The notes under the pieces: model-generated | The model's input: only the letters and a program-made list of their open reading frames with translations | Database searches by the model: none | Told to the model about the DNA's origin: nothing | Source: Bacteroidaceae bacterium | GTDB lineage: Bacteria > Bacteroidota > Bacteroidia > Bacteroidales > Bacteroidaceae | Length of the DNA stretch: 46,210 nt | Reading direction: 5' to 3' | Assembly: GCA_900770665.1 (NCBI GenBank) | Contig: CAAGKZ010000008.1 | Span: 1 to 46,210 of the forward strand | Shown here: positions 1 to 8,852 of the stretch, piece after piece | Layout: every line of letters begins with the position of its first letter | Numbering within the stretch: position 1 is the first letter of the stretch | Translations under genes and position numbers: made by a program

Positions 1-32
1 AAAGAGGAAAATTCTTTCGAATTCTCCTCTTT
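1..32 (-). terminator. Terminator hairpin downstream of tRNA-Leu
   Basis: A 13-bp inverted repeat (one G-U pair on the minus strand) with a six-base loop lies just past the 3' end of the minus-strand tRNA. The outer arm is AAAGAGG/CCTCTTT. The T-tract that should follow on the minus strand lies at or beyond the window edge, so only the hairpin is seen. Confidence 0.6.
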
Positions 33-42
33 TGTCCAATCG

Positions 43-124
43 TGCGCGTGATAGGACTCGAACCTACACGTCGCAAAACACCAGATCCTAAGTCTGGCGC
101 GTCTACCAATTTCGCCACACGCGC
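43..124 (-). tRNA. tRNA-Leu (anticodon UAG)
   Basis: Reading the minus strand gives an 82-nt cloverleaf. The 7-bp acceptor stem is GCGCGTG/CACGCGC, the discriminator is A, the T-arm holds GGTTCGAGTCC, and the anticodon stem CCAGA/TCTGG encloses the loop CTTAGGA, so the anticodon is UAG (reads CUA and relatives). The long variable region is typical of tRNA-Leu. CCA is not encoded. Confidence 0.95.
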
Positions 125-146
125 GATCGCTTTAATCTTTCGGGTG

Positions 147-177
147 CAAAGGTATGGTAAAAAACCGAGAAAATCAA
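147..177 (-). promoter_or_regulatory. Promoter of tRNA-Leu
   Basis: On the minus strand TACCTTTG (complement of 147-154) is a perfect Bacteroidetes -7 box, with TTG about 20 bases upstream (complement of 175-177). The -33 part overlaps the stop codon of the S41 protease gene, so the tRNA appears to have its own promoter rather than depending on read-through. Confidence 0.65.
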
Positions 178-1211
178 CCCTCTTGCTCCTCTTTTTTGCT
201 GTAGTACTCAAAAATAAGGGCTTTTGCTGTTTCAATTATGGTGTCACGTCCTTTCTGCCAATCTTCGCTTGTTATATCTACTTTAATGTCGGGCTCGATG
301 CCGAACTCGGTGTGCCTGTACTTTACATCGAGTGTGGGGCAGGCCGACAGACGCACTCTCCATCCGTTGGGCAGGGTGCCGGTGAGCGGCAACCCGCTAC
401 CGCCGCCTGTCTTGTCGCCAACAATGGCAACGTGCGGCAGTTCGCGCATTATCAGTACAAATTGGTTGGCGGCGCTGTAAACGCTTCTGTTGGTGAGTAC
501 CACCACGGGGCGTAGCCAGCGCGAGCCTTCACTTGGCTCAAGGTATAGCGGTTCGGGTGTTGAAAAGTCGTTGTGTCCCTTGCCGGTCTTGTGCTGCATG
601 TAGCCGTAGTGTATCTTCTCCTTTATGAATATTGATGCCAGTTTTTCGGCCGATGTTATCATGCCGCCGCCGTTGCCGCGTATATCAAGGATGATAGCCT
701 TGCACTCTTTCAGATTGTAGAGCATGAGCGAAAGGTTGTTGGTGCCGAAGCTGCCCGAGAAACTCTCTACATATACATATCCTATGCTGTCGGGGAGAAT
801 GTTGTATTTTATGCCGTTGGTCATCCTGAAGTCTGTGCCAAGATAGTTCCGTTGTATCGAGTCGCTGAAGTTTATGGGCTCCTGCAGCTGCCACTCCCAA
901 TAGTAGCTTGTGCCGTACATTGACGTGAGGTTCACGTGCCCGTCGCGCAGCTCTCCAAGCATCTCGCCCATCAGGTCAAAGAGTATCAGCTCATCGCGGC
1001 ATGTGTCGGCAATGGGCTTGTATTTGTCGTAGACGGCATTCCAGTTGAGCCCGAACTCCTCCTCGGCCTGTGCAAAGAAGCAGTAACGCTCATCTATGAG
1101 TTGCCACAGCGCCTCGAAGTTGCCATTGCTGCTGTTCTCGAACTCCTCCTCGCCAATACAGCTTGTCAGTAGCACCAAAGGAATTATATATGTAAGTATC
1201 TTCTTGAACAT
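174..1211 (-). CDS. S41 family peptidase lipoprotein
   Basis: A 345-residue secreted serine protease of the S41 (tail-specific/tricorn-core) family. The start is the ATG at 1211, which opens directly into a lipoprotein signal peptide with lipobox LLTSC (Cys18), so it is probably an envelope lipoprotein; an in-frame upstream extension overlaps the DUF3316 gene and is not plausible. The core motif ILDIRGNGGG lies at about 175-183. The nucleophile is most likely Ser246 in SVYSAAN, with the partner Lys267 in GDKTGGGSG, as in the Ser/Lys dyad of CtpA-type enzymes. No clear PDZ domain is visible, and the protein is shorter than CtpA. It starts 5 bases after the DUF3316 gene and closes the parC - DUF3316 - S41 operon. 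Its substrate is unknown. Confidence 0.88.
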   Translation of the reverse strand: MFKKILTYIIPLVLLTSCIGEEEFENSSNGNFEALWQLIDERYCFFAQAEEEFGLNWNAVYDKYKPIADTCRDELILFDLMGEMLGELRDGHVNLTSMYGTSYYWEWQLQEPINFSDSIQRNYLGTDFRMTNGIKYNILPDSIGYVYVESFSGSFGTNNLSLMLYNLKECKAIILDIRGNGGGMITSAEKLASIFIKEKIHYGYMQHKTGKGHNDFSTPEPLYLEPSEGSRWLRPVVVLTNRSVYSAANQFVLIMRELPHVAIVGDKTGGGSGLPLTGTLPNGWRVRLSACPTLDVKYRHTEFGIEPDIKVDITSEDWQKGRDTIIETAKALIFEYYSKKEEQEG

Positions 1212-1216
1212 GGTGG

Positions 1217-2077
1217 TTAGTATGGCGAGTAATCGTTCAGCCTGTTGTTTTTCTTGACTTTGAATACCGTCCTTGCGAATCCAAAGGAGAATGTATGACG
1301 GTATATGTGGCAGTTGATGTTGTTTATGCGGCTCTGGTACAGGTCGGCAATGTATGATATGCGCAGCGTTGTGCTGTGGTGTTTGGCTCTCATCGGGATG
1401 TCGAGCGAGAGCATGTGCCGCCACGAGGGGTTGTTGCCGGGGTGTGTGAATGCAACAACGTTCTTTGCGTGTCCAAGGCCGAAAATCTCATAATAGCTCT
1501 GTCCGAACTCGGGTGCGAACATCGCGCCCATCAGGGGAATGTCCAGTTGATAGCGTGCTATCCACTCGCTGCGGCGTACAGGGAAATGGTATATTGCCAT
1601 TCCGCTTGCAGCAAGTGCTGTGCGCAGCTTGGCTGCTGCCGGGTTATTGCCGCCTGCGGGGTTGTAGAGCGCTCCGCCTTCGAGTTGGATTTGTGCTCCG
1701 GCAAGCAATGTCAGTCCTTTGGCAACCTTGAAAGGGTGGTAACCGCTCCAATTGTAGCCTACGAGTGCGCTGTATTGCAGGTTGCTGCCCTGTATGGCAT
1801 AGCCGGCTGTTACATTCAGCAGTGTCTGGTATTTCCACCGGTAATTGCCTGTTCGGGCATCGCGGAAGTTTTCATAACTATAGTTTAGCCCTAATCCCTT
1901 GTGGCTGTAGTTGCTAAGGTAGGTGTCGAGGTTGTTGAGTAGCGTCACTCCGAACTGTGAACTCCTGACTGCAATGCGCCCGGGGATGATGGTGTCTGTT
2001 ACAATATATTGAGCCCTTGACATTGCCGGCAGTGCCAACAATGCAAGGGCTGTCATTATGATGCGTATTATTCTCAT
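1217..2077 (-). CDS. DUF3316-type outer membrane protein
   Basis: A 286-residue protein with a signal peptide (residues 1-22, ending SRAQ) followed by alternating hydrophobic/aromatic strands such as SALVGYNWSGYHPF and HTFSFGFART, as in a small outer membrane beta-barrel. I recognise it as the Bacteroidetes DUF3316 family; the function is unknown. Its ATG overlaps the stop codon of parC by four bases (ATGA at 2074-2077), so translation is probably coupled, and the S41 lipoprotein follows after five bases. The link between a topoisomerase and an envelope pair is likely only transcriptional. Confidence is high that this is a gene, moderate for the family name. Confidence 0.8.
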   Translation of the reverse strand: MRIIRIIMTALALLALPAMSRAQYIVTDTIIPGRIAVRSSQFGVTLLNNLDTYLSNYSHKGLGLNYSYENFRDARTGNYRWKYQTLLNVTAGYAIQGSNLQYSALVGYNWSGYHPFKVAKGLTLLAGAQIQLEGGALYNPAGGNNPAAAKLRTALAASGMAIYHFPVRRSEWIARYQLDIPLMGAMFAPEFGQSYYEIFGLGHAKNVVAFTHPGNNPSWRHMLSLDIPMRAKHHSTTLRISYIADLYQSRINNINCHIYRHTFSFGFARTVFKVKKNNRLNDYSPY

Positions 2078-4728
2078 TCGCTGTCGCTCTCAAAAAGTGA
2101 AAGTTGTTCGCCGGTTTCAGCGGCAGGCTCTTCAATTTCGGGCTCCTCGGGAATCTCGGGTGGAGGCGGGAACTTTGTGGGTTCAAGCTCAATTATTTCG
2201 TCAATCTCGTACGTGGTGAGTCGCTTGCCGCGTGCCTTGTAGCTCTTCACTCCAATGAACTCGTCCACCTCAATCACCAGCGGCTCGCGGAAGTTGTCAT
2301 TGCCGCCGAACATGACCTGTATGCGTGGGAACGGCGTTTCGCTGAACCAGATGAGTTTGTTGTCCTTGTTCTCGCCAAGGCAGTTCTGACGGCGTGCGCC
2401 GGCTTCGAGGGTGAATCTCTTTATATAAGGATAGCCCTGTTGCGATGCGTCGTAGAGCGCAGCGCTCCAAACTTTATTCGGGTCGAACTTCTCAATAATC
2501 ATCAGGTCGTCGTCGAAGTGGTTGTTCAGGTCGACCGGCATGATGTCGAACTCGCCGTTCTTGCGTATTGCAAGTATCTTGTCGTCGTTGTGGAACTCGC
2601 CAAGGTATTCGCCGTGGTTGTCGAAGTTGATGCGCAGGATGTCGCGGTCGAACCACACCTGACGGCCGCCGAGTGTCGAGCTGCCGTGCTTCTTGAGCGT
2701 GATGCGCAGAACCTCGTTCTTTGTGAGTATGTTACCCATCGATTGGCGTCCCTTGATGGCGATGGTGCTGAAATCCTTTTCTATGATAGAGTTCCTGAGC
2801 CTTGGGTTGGGGCGCAGCATAACCTTTATTATCTCGGCCTCGCCGTTGGGGTTGGCCGTGAAGTATGCAACCTTTGAACCGGGTGTGCCCTGTGTGAGGT
2901 CATACTCGCGGTCGCGTGTCATTCCTGTTGCGGCAAAACGCTTTATGTAGTGTATGCCGTTCTTGCCGTCGCGGTAAACCACGTTGTAGATGGTGCGCTT
3001 GTCGTTCTTTTTGAACACATCCACGAATATCACGTTCTTGCCAACGAACAGTTTCTCGCTCACCTTCACAATCTTGTACTTTCCATCCTTGTAGAAAAGG
3101 ATTATGTCGTCGATGTCCGAGCAGTTGGTGACAAACTCGTCTTTCTTCAGTGATGTACCGATGAATCCCTCGGCGCGGTTAATGTAGAGCTTCTGGTTTG
3201 CCTCCACAACCTTTGCTGCCACAATGGTGTCAAAGTTGCGTATCTCGGTCTGGCGCGGGTAGCGTGCACCATACTTCTCCTTGAGCATTGTGAACCACTT
3301 TATGGTCACGGCTGTCATCTGTCCGAGCTGCTTCTCAATCTCGGCAATGTCCTTCTTCAGTCGCGCAATCAGCTCCTCGGCCTTCTCCTTGTTGAAGCGC
3401 AGGATGCGTGCCATCTTAATCTCCATCAGACGCAACAGGTCGTCGCGTGTGATTTCGCGCACAAAATCCTTCTTGTAAGGCTCAAGGCGCAGGTCGATGT
3501 GTGCAAGCGCGGTGTCCATGTCGGGTGCCTGCTCAAACTCCTTGTCTTTGTATATGCGCTCCTCGATGAAGATGCTCTCAAGTGATGCAAAGTGCAACTG
3601 CTCGAGCAACTCGCCTTTTTTGATTTGCAGTTCAAGGCGCAACAGCTCTTTGGTGCTGTCGACCGAGCGGCGCAACAGTTCGCTCACTGTGAGGAATACC
3701 GGTGTCTGGTTGTCGATTACGCAACAACAGGGTGTGATGCTTATCTCGCAGTCGGTGAAGGCGTAGAGTGCGTCGATGGTCTTGTCGCTTGAGACACCCG
3801 GTGCAAGCTGCACCAGAATCTCAACCTTGTCCGATGTGTTGTCGTCAATCTTGCGTATCTTTATTTTGCCGTTGTCAACAGCTTTCAGTATCGATTCAAT
3901 CACCAACGGAGTTGTCTTTCCAAAAGGAATCTCGGTGATTGTCAGCGTCTTGTTGTCGTCCGACTTCGTTATCTTTGCACGTATGCGTACGCGGCCTGTG
4001 CGGTCACCGTCGTGGTATCGCGAAACGTCGATGCATCCACCGGTCTGGAAGTCGGGGTACAACTGGAACTCTTCGTTCTTCAGGTACGAAACGGCTGCAT
4101 CGCACACCTCGTTGAAGTTGTGCGGCAGAATCTTTGACGACAGTCCGACGGCAATACCCTCGACACCGTGTACCAACAATAGCGGAAACTTCACGGGCAG
4201 GGTGATTGGCTCCTTGTTGCGGCCGTCGTACGATAGTTTCCACTCCGTTGTCTTGGGGTTGAAAACCACGTCGTGTGCAAAGTGTGACAGGCGTGCCTCG
4301 ATGTAACGCGGTGCTGCTGCCGAGTCGCCAGTGAGAATGTTACCCCAGTTTCCCTGGCAGTCGATGAGGTAGTCCTTCTGACCCATCTGCACCAGCGCAC
4401 CGGCAATGGATGCGTCGCCGTGAGGGTGATACTGCATGGTGTGTCCCACCACGTTCGCTACCTTGTTGTAGCGACCGTCGTCAAGCTCACGCATAGCGTG
4501 CAGAATGCGTCGCTGTACTGGTTTCAAACCGTCGTACAGGTGCGGCACGGCACGTTCCAGAATAACGTATGAGGCGTAGTCCAGGAACCAGTTGCGGTAC
4601 ATGCCTGTGAGCTTGTGTCTTATGCCCTCGGCCTCGTGATACTGGCTGTGCTCGCCTGCACCGTCGGTTGTGCTCTCCCCGGTGTTCACGTCGTTTATGT
4701 TCTCGTCAAGTTCGTCGTTGTAATCCAT
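2074..4728 (-). CDS. parC: DNA topoisomerase IV subunit A
   Basis: A type IIA topoisomerase A subunit of 884 residues that cuts and rejoins DNA, working with ParE to decatenate daughter chromosomes. The breakage-reunion domain begins near residue 40, with LKPVQRRIL, the region YHPHGDASIAGALVQMGQ and the catalytic tyrosine in AAPRYIEARLS. A central coiled coil (around GELLEQLHFASLE to EIEKQL) and a C-terminal beta-pinwheel-like region follow. No GyrA box of the QRRGGKG type is seen, which favours ParC over GyrA. The ATG at 4728 is preferred over an in-frame TTG seven codons upstream. An acidic tail (EEPEIEEPAAE) ends the protein. The usual quinolone-contact Ser and Glu are Ala and Gly here. 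ParE is not in the window. Confidence 0.9.
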   Translation of the reverse strand: MDYNDELDENINDVNTGESTTDGAGEHSQYHEAEGIRHKLTGMYRNWFLDYASYVILERAVPHLYDGLKPVQRRILHAMRELDDGRYNKVANVVGHTMQYHPHGDASIAGALVQMGQKDYLIDCQGNWGNILTGDSAAAPRYIEARLSHFAHDVVFNPKTTEWKLSYDGRNKEPITLPVKFPLLLVHGVEGIAVGLSSKILPHNFNEVCDAAVSYLKNEEFQLYPDFQTGGCIDVSRYHDGDRTGRVRIRAKITKSDDNKTLTITEIPFGKTTPLVIESILKAVDNGKIKIRKIDDNTSDKVEILVQLAPGVSSDKTIDALYAFTDCEISITPCCCVIDNQTPVFLTVSELLRRSVDSTKELLRLELQIKKGELLEQLHFASLESIFIEERIYKDKEFEQAPDMDTALAHIDLRLEPYKKDFVREITRDDLLRLMEIKMARILRFNKEKAEELIARLKKDIAEIEKQLGQMTAVTIKWFTMLKEKYGARYPRQTEIRNFDTIVAAKVVEANQKLYINRAEGFIGTSLKKDEFVTNCSDIDDIILFYKDGKYKIVKVSEKLFVGKNVIFVDVFKKNDKRTIYNVVYRDGKNGIHYIKRFAATGMTRDREYDLTQGTPGSKVAYFTANPNGEAEIIKVMLRPNPRLRNSIIEKDFSTIAIKGRQSMGNILTKNEVLRITLKKHGSSTLGGRQVWFDRDILRINFDNHGEYLGEFHNDDKILAIRKNGEFDIMPVDLNNHFDDDLMIIEKFDPNKVWSAALYDASQQGYPYIKRFTLEAGARRQNCLGENKDNKLIWFSETPFPRIQVMFGGNDNFREPLVIEVDEFIGVKSYKARGKRLTTYEIDEIIELEPTKFPPPPEIPEEPEIEEPAAETGEQLSLFESDSE

Positions 4729-4792
4729 ATGTTCTGCAATGAGCCGCAAGCTCTGCTTTTGTTTGTTTCAGGATATTGTTTCAATCAATCTG

Positions 4793-4800
4793 CGAATATA
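4793..4800 (-). promoter_or_regulatory. parC: Candidate -7 box for the parC operon
   Basis: The minus strand reads TATATTCG about 65 bases before the parC ATG, a variant of TAnnTTTG. No convincing TTTG is seen 19-20 bases upstream, so this is tentative. The 4729-5038 gap between parC and glyS otherwise holds only AT-rich sequence and the divergent glyS promoter. Confidence 0.4.
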
Positions 4801-4990
4801 GTCAAAATTAACGAAATAATGAAATTTTGAGCCTTTTTGGGCTGCATGATAACGATTTTTGAAATACTGCAAAAGGAGTTTGTATAGTCGATGGAGTGAA
4901 AAAAGTGGCCAAATAGTGCCTTTTTGTCCATAATTTTAATGTTTTTGCAATAAACAGCCGATTTAGTCAAACTTTTTCCCTGAAAATTGC

Positions 4991-4998
4991 TATCTTCG
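4991..4998 (+). promoter_or_regulatory. glyS: Candidate -7 box for glyS operon
   Basis: TATCTTCG, a common variant of the Bacteroidetes -7 box, lies 40 bases before the glyS ATG in an AT-rich stretch. A clear -33 TTTG is not seen. Confidence 0.45.
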
Positions 4999-5038
4999 CG
5001 AGATAATTGCAGAATATAATATAAACTTAAATAAAACT

Positions 5039-6580
5039 ATGGCACAGGAAGATGTTTTTAAGAAAGTAGTTGCGCATTGCAAAGAGTATGGTTTCGTGTT
5101 TCCTTCAAGCGACATTTATGACGGCTTGGGTGCAGTGTATGACTACGGACAGATGGGCGTAGAGCTCAAGAATAATATAAAGACCTATTGGTGGCAGAGC
5201 ATGGTGTTGCTCCACGACAATATCGTTGGTATCGACTCGGCTATATTCATGCACCCCACAATATGGAAGGCTTCGGGTCACGTTGACGCGTTCAATGACC
5301 CCCTCATCGACAACCGCGATTCAAAGAAGCGCTACCGCGCCGATGTGCTCATCGAGGAGCAGATTGCAAAGTATGAGGAGAAGATGGAGAAGGAGGCTGC
5401 AAAGGCTGCAAAGCGTTTCGGCGACTCTTTCAACCGTGAGCTCTTCATGGAGACAAATCCTAAGGTTCTTGCCGAGAAAGAGAAGCGCGATGCATTGCAG
5501 GCTCGTTTCGCTAAGGCACTCAACGATATGAACCTTGAGGAACTCCGTCAGATTATCATCGACGAGGAGATTGTATGTCCAATCTCTGGTACACGCAACT
5601 GGACCGAGGTTCGTCAGTTCAACCTCATGTTCTCAACCGAGATGGGTTCTACAGCCGACGGTGCAATGAAGGTCTATCTCCGTCCCGAGACTGCACAGGG
5701 TATCTTCGTTAACTACCTCAACGTACAGAAGACAGGCCGCATGCGTGTCCCCTTCGGTATCGCGCAGATTGGTAAGGCATTCCGTAACGAGATTGTGGCA
5801 CGTCAGTTCATCTTCCGCATGCGCGAGTTCGAGCAGATGGAGATGCAGTTCTTCGTACGCCCCGGCAGCGAACTCGAGTGGTTCAACCAGTGGAAGGAGA
5901 CACGTCTTGCATGGCACAAGGCTCTTGGTTTCGGCGACGATGCATACCGTTTCCACGACCATGACAAGCTTGCACACTACGCAAATGCAGCTACAGATAT
6001 CGAGTTCCGCATGCCATTCGGTTTCAAGGAGGTCGAGGGTATCCACTCACGTACCGACTTCGACCTTGGCCAGCACCAGGTTTACTCGGGTAAGAACATC
6101 AAGTACTTCGACCCCGAGACAAACGAGAGCTACACTCCATATGTGATTGAGACATCTATCGGTGTAGACCGTATGTTCCTTAGCGTTATGTGCGCATCAT
6201 ACTGCGAGGAGAAACTCGAGAACGGCGAGACACGTGTTGTCCTTCGCTTGCCTGCAGCTCTTGCACCTGTAAAGTTGGCAGTGTTGCCTTTGGTCAAGAA
6301 GGACGGTCTGCCCGAGAAGGCACGTGAAATCATGAACGAACTCAAGTTCAACTTCAATTGTTATTACGAGGAGAAGGATTCTATCGGTAAGCGTTACCGC
6401 CGTATGGACGCAATCGGTACTCCTTATTGCGTTACAATCGACCACCAGACACTGGAGGACGGCATGGTAACACTCCGTGAGCGCGATACAATGGAGCAGC
6501 GCCGTGTTGCAATCAGCGATTTGCGCAACATCATCCAGGATAACGTAAGCATCACCTCGCTTTTGAAGAAATTATCATAA
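5039..6580 (+). CDS. glyS: Glycine--tRNA ligase (dimeric, eukaryote-like type)
   Basis: Charges tRNA-Gly with glycine using ATP. At 513 residues it is the single-chain alpha2 type, not the alpha2beta2 type. The N-terminus EYGFVFPSSDIYDGLGAVYDYG is characteristic (written here as EYGFVFPSSDIYDG plus the following GLG stretch). Class II motif 2 is seen in FRNEIVARQFIFRMREFEQ-type sequence near residue 250-275 and motif 3 in SIGVDRMFLSVM near 380-390. A lysine/glutamate-rich helical insertion (about residues 100-175) separates motif 1 from the core, as in Bacteroidetes homologues. The C-terminal part resembles the anticodon-binding fold (VKLAVLPLVKKDGL). The start ATG sits in an AT-rich leader. 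Codon use (CGT, GGT, AAC, TAC) suggests high expression. The FKBP gene follows after six bases. Confidence 0.95.
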   Translation: MAQEDVFKKVVAHCKEYGFVFPSSDIYDGLGAVYDYGQMGVELKNNIKTYWWQSMVLLHDNIVGIDSAIFMHPTIWKASGHVDAFNDPLIDNRDSKKRYRADVLIEEQIAKYEEKMEKEAAKAAKRFGDSFNRELFMETNPKVLAEKEKRDALQARFAKALNDMNLEELRQIIIDEEIVCPISGTRNWTEVRQFNLMFSTEMGSTADGAMKVYLRPETAQGIFVNYLNVQKTGRMRVPFGIAQIGKAFRNEIVARQFIFRMREFEQMEMQFFVRPGSELEWFNQWKETRLAWHKALGFGDDAYRFHDHDKLAHYANAATDIEFRMPFGFKEVEGIHSRTDFDLGQHQVYSGKNIKYFDPETNESYTPYVIETSIGVDRMFLSVMCASYCEEKLENGETRVVLRLPAALAPVKLAVLPLVKKDGLPEKAREIMNELKFNFNCYYEEKDSIGKRYRRMDAIGTPYCVTIDHQTLEDGMVTLRERDTMEQRRVAISDLRNIIQDNVSITSLLKKLS

Positions 6581-6586
6581 AAACAG

Positions 6587-7165
6587 ATGATGAAAAGTAT
6601 CAAGATATTATTCACTCTCATTTTGTCGGTCCTTTTTGGACTGACATCGTGCGAGGAGACCACCGATGTCGGCGAGTTCGACAATTGGCAGAGCCGTAAC
6701 ACCCAATTCATTGATTCTATTGCAGGCGTGGCGCGTGCCAATACCTATGGCGACTGGAAAGTAATCCTTGCCGATGGTCTTGACCCCATGAAGCAGTGGG
6801 GCAACGACTGCTATGTATATTGCCAGGTCATTGAAGAGGGTAGCGGTACAGAGCATCCGCTCTTCACCGACAGCGTTGTTGTCAACTACAGCGGCCGTCT
6901 TATGCCTTCGGCAACCTACCCCGACGGTTTCCTGTTCGACAGCAGCTACAGCGGCGATTTCAATCCCTCGTTCAATGTGCCGGTAGGTCTGCCTCTTTCG
7001 GGGACTGTGCCCGGTTTCTGTACCGCCGTGCAGGACATGGTTGATGGTGACAGATGGAAAGTATACATCCCCTATCAGCTTGGATATGGTGAGAAGGTCT
7101 CGGCTTCAATACCGGCTTGCTCAACATTGATATTTGATATAAATCTTGTTTCGTTTCATCATTAA
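6587..7165 (+). CDS. FKBP-type peptidyl-prolyl isomerase lipoprotein
   Basis: A 192-residue lipoprotein with signal sequence and lipobox GLTSC (Cys22). The C-terminal half carries the FKBP pattern: DSVVVNYSGRLM, then FDSSYSG, a run of PVGLPLSGTVPGF and DGDRWKVYIPYQLGYG, ending CSTLIFDINLVSF. FKBPs catalyse cis-trans isomerisation at proline; this one would act on the periplasmic side or at the outer membrane. It overlaps no other gene and lies six bases after glyS, with the DUF3467 gene 14 bases downstream, so the three probably form one operon. The ATG at 6587 is followed by a second ATG; either could be used. Confidence 0.88.
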   Translation: MMKSIKILFTLILSVLFGLTSCEETTDVGEFDNWQSRNTQFIDSIAGVARANTYGDWKVILADGLDPMKQWGNDCYVYCQVIEEGSGTEHPLFTDSVVVNYSGRLMPSATYPDGFLFDSSYSGDFNPSFNVPVGLPLSGTVPGFCTAVQDMVDGDRWKVYIPYQLGYGEKVSASIPACSTLIFDINLVSFHH

Positions 7166-7179
7166 TTACCCCAATTTAT

Positions 7180-7482
7180 ATGGAACTTAAAGAAAACCAG
7201 TTGCAGATAGAACTCAAGGAAGAGATTGCCGAGGGTACATACGCAAACCTTGCGATAATAGCACATTCAACATCGGAGTTCGTTCTCGATTTTGTGCGCA
7301 TGATGCCGGGCGTGAACAAGGCAAAGGTGAAGTCACGTATTGTTATGACACCCGAGCATGCAAAACGTCTAGCTCTTGCCCTTCAGGATAACCTAATGAA
7401 ATATGAGGCGCAGTTCGGCGAGATTCGCCTGCCCGAGCGTGGCGGATATGCGGCGGGGGCACCTTTTAAAGTCGAAGCGTAA
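7180..7482 (+). CDS. DUF3467 family protein
   Basis: A 100-residue acidic cytosolic protein recognised as the DUF3467 family, common in Bacteroidetes and some other phyla. Visible landmarks are ELKEEIAEGTYANLAIIAHS and FVLDFVRMMPGV followed by SRIVMTPEHAKRL. No catalytic motif or membrane segment is seen. Family members have no settled biochemical role that I can name. It is the last gene of the glyS group and is followed by a strong hairpin terminator at 7563-7603. Confidence 0.85.
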   Translation: MELKENQLQIELKEEIAEGTYANLAIIAHSTSEFVLDFVRMMPGVNKAKVKSRIVMTPEHAKRLALALQDNLMKYEAQFGEIRLPERGGYAAGAPFKVEA

Positions 7483-7562
7483 GAATAACGGAAATCGGAA
7501 AGGTTATAACGGAAATCCGTAGGCTTCGATAACGCCATACAAGCGGAATGTTTTACATTGAT

Positions 7563-7603
7563 ACAAAAAGTAATGACGAGCGATGCTCGTCATTACTTTT
7601 TGT
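7563..7603. terminator. Bidirectional hairpin terminator
   Basis: A perfect 19-bp inverted repeat with a three-base loop (GAT), with ACAAAAAGTAATGACGAGC as the left arm. The arm ends provide A and T runs on both strands, so it can stop transcription from glyS-FKBP-DUF3467 and from the opposite side. Confidence 0.85.
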
Positions 7604-7639
7604 GTTTATCCACACTCTGAATTATAGAAACTGCGGCCT

Positions 7640-7947
7640 TCGGTTTTCCGCTTTAACCGCACGTTGTGTTTTTTGTCTTACAGTTTTGACAACATCGTCT
7701 TACTGCAACCCACAGAACCGTGACTACTCTCCCGCTTTTTAAAGAGGGAGTACGGCTTTAGCCGGGAGGGGAGTTTATATGTTACCAGCGACCTATTGCT
7801 GCCTATGTTGTCGAACCCTCGGTTTTCACCTTTAACCGCACTTCGTGCGCTTGAACCTCGGCCGCACTCGTTGCGTGCGTAAATGAATTTCCGCCCACTC
7901 GTTTGCACGAGCTTTCACCTTTAACCTTTCCGCTTTCACCTTTCAGT
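7640..7947. repeat. Non-coding stretch built from dispersed intergenic repeats
   Basis: No gene is visible. The stretch contains copies of a phrase around TTTAACCGCACTTCGTGCGC (7831-7850), whose centre CGCACTTCGTGCG is a small hairpin, plus a degenerate GAGGGAGT/GGGAGGGGAGT palindromic unit (7728-7773) and the phrase CTTTCACCTTTAACCTTTCC. The last unit, CTTTCACCTTTCAGTTCAG, runs into the stop codon of the AraC gene. The same phrases recur at 42058-42437 and, inverted, at 28556-28633. Confidence 0.7.
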
Positions 7948-8814
7948 TCAGTCTACCATCACTCCGTTCGAGCGGAACTCCGACAGCGAGTAGCCGGTGT
8001 GGCGCTTGAAGTAGCGGTTCAGGTAGCTCTGGTCGGGGAAGTGGAATTCGTTTACAAGTTCCTGGAAACTCTTGTGGGTGTATATTAGGCTTACTTCCAG
8101 TTCAATGATTGTAAAGTGGTCGATTATCTCCTTTGCGTTCTGTCCGCTGGCGCGTTGGCACACCGAGTTCAGATGGCGTGTGGAAATGTGCATCTTGTCG
8201 GCATAAAACTGTACCGACCTCTCCTCGCGGAAATTGTTTGTAAGCAGCACCCTGAACTCGTGAAACAGTTTGTCCTTACTTTCACTGATATTTTCTTTTT
8301 CCGGAGCGCTGTGAGCTTTGCTCACGCGCTGAATGTACAGCAGCAGTGAGTTTACGGCGAGGATTATGTTCTGACGACAATAGTCGGTGTTCTCATCGTT
8401 ATTGCCGGCTTCAATGTCAAGAATATCAATCTGTCGGAATATATTGTTGAGGAACTCCTTCTCCAGGTTGCTGTTACCTCCCTGATGTGTGCGGCACTCT
8501 ATGGCCTGGATAGTCTCGGGGCTCATGGAGCTGCGTGCAGCAAGCCAAATGTGCTTTGAGAGGCCGAGCAGGCGTGACGAGAAGTCGCTGGTGATGTCGA
8601 GCAACAGGATGTTTGAGCCTGTGGGGCAAATGATAATCTGTCCCGGTGTGAAACGATATTTCTGCCCGTCAATGGTAAAGAGTGCTTCTCCGCTGATGCA
8701 GAAGAAGATTGATGTGTGCTGCATCTGGTATACGTGCTGCACGAACTGTTGCAATGATGATTGTGTTGTTGCAAAGCCTTGCAACGGCAGTTTCTTTAAA
8801 TATATGTTGTTCAT
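7948..8814 (-). CDS. AraC family transcriptional regulator
   Basis: A 288-residue regulator. The N-terminal half (about 1-140) has a cupin-like ligand pocket, with FFCISGEALFTIDGQKYRF followed by PGQIIICPTGSN. The C-terminal HTH region (about 185-285) shows the family pattern, with RSVQFYADKMHISTRHLNSV as the first helix-turn-helix and FQELVNEFHFPDQSYLNRYF plus KRHTGYSLSEFR as the second. It probably binds DNA as a dimer in response to a small molecule; the effector is unknown. It has its own promoter at 8853-8883. No neighbouring gene is an obvious target; the divergent or adjacent mntP-ccsA operon reads towards it on the same strand. The gene is followed by repeat sequence. Confidence 0.88.
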   Translation of the reverse strand: MNNIYLKKLPLQGFATTQSSLQQFVQHVYQMQHTSIFFCISGEALFTIDGQKYRFTPGQIIICPTGSNILLLDITSDFSSRLLGLSKHIWLAARSSMSPETIQAIECRTHQGGNSNLEKEFLNNIFRQIDILDIEAGNNDENTDYCRQNIILAVNSLLLYIQRVSKAHSAPEKENISESKDKLFHEFRVLLTNNFREERSVQFYADKMHISTRHLNSVCQRASGQNAKEIIDHFTIIELEVSLIYTHKSFQELVNEFHFPDQSYLNRYFKRHTGYSLSEFRSNGVMVD

Positions 8815-8852
8815 AAAACTCCCTGTTTTAACTCACTTTTGAATATTTGTGG

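Noticed and set aside
2074..4728. Gyrase subunit A (gyrA)
   Set aside because: No GyrA box in the C-terminal domain and acidic tail; the ParC call fits better, though a genome-level comparison would settle it.
7483..7562. A regulatory RNA in the repeat ATAACGGAAATC
   Set aside because: The phrase occurs twice only (7485-7496, 7506-7517) without a stable structure or downstream gene.
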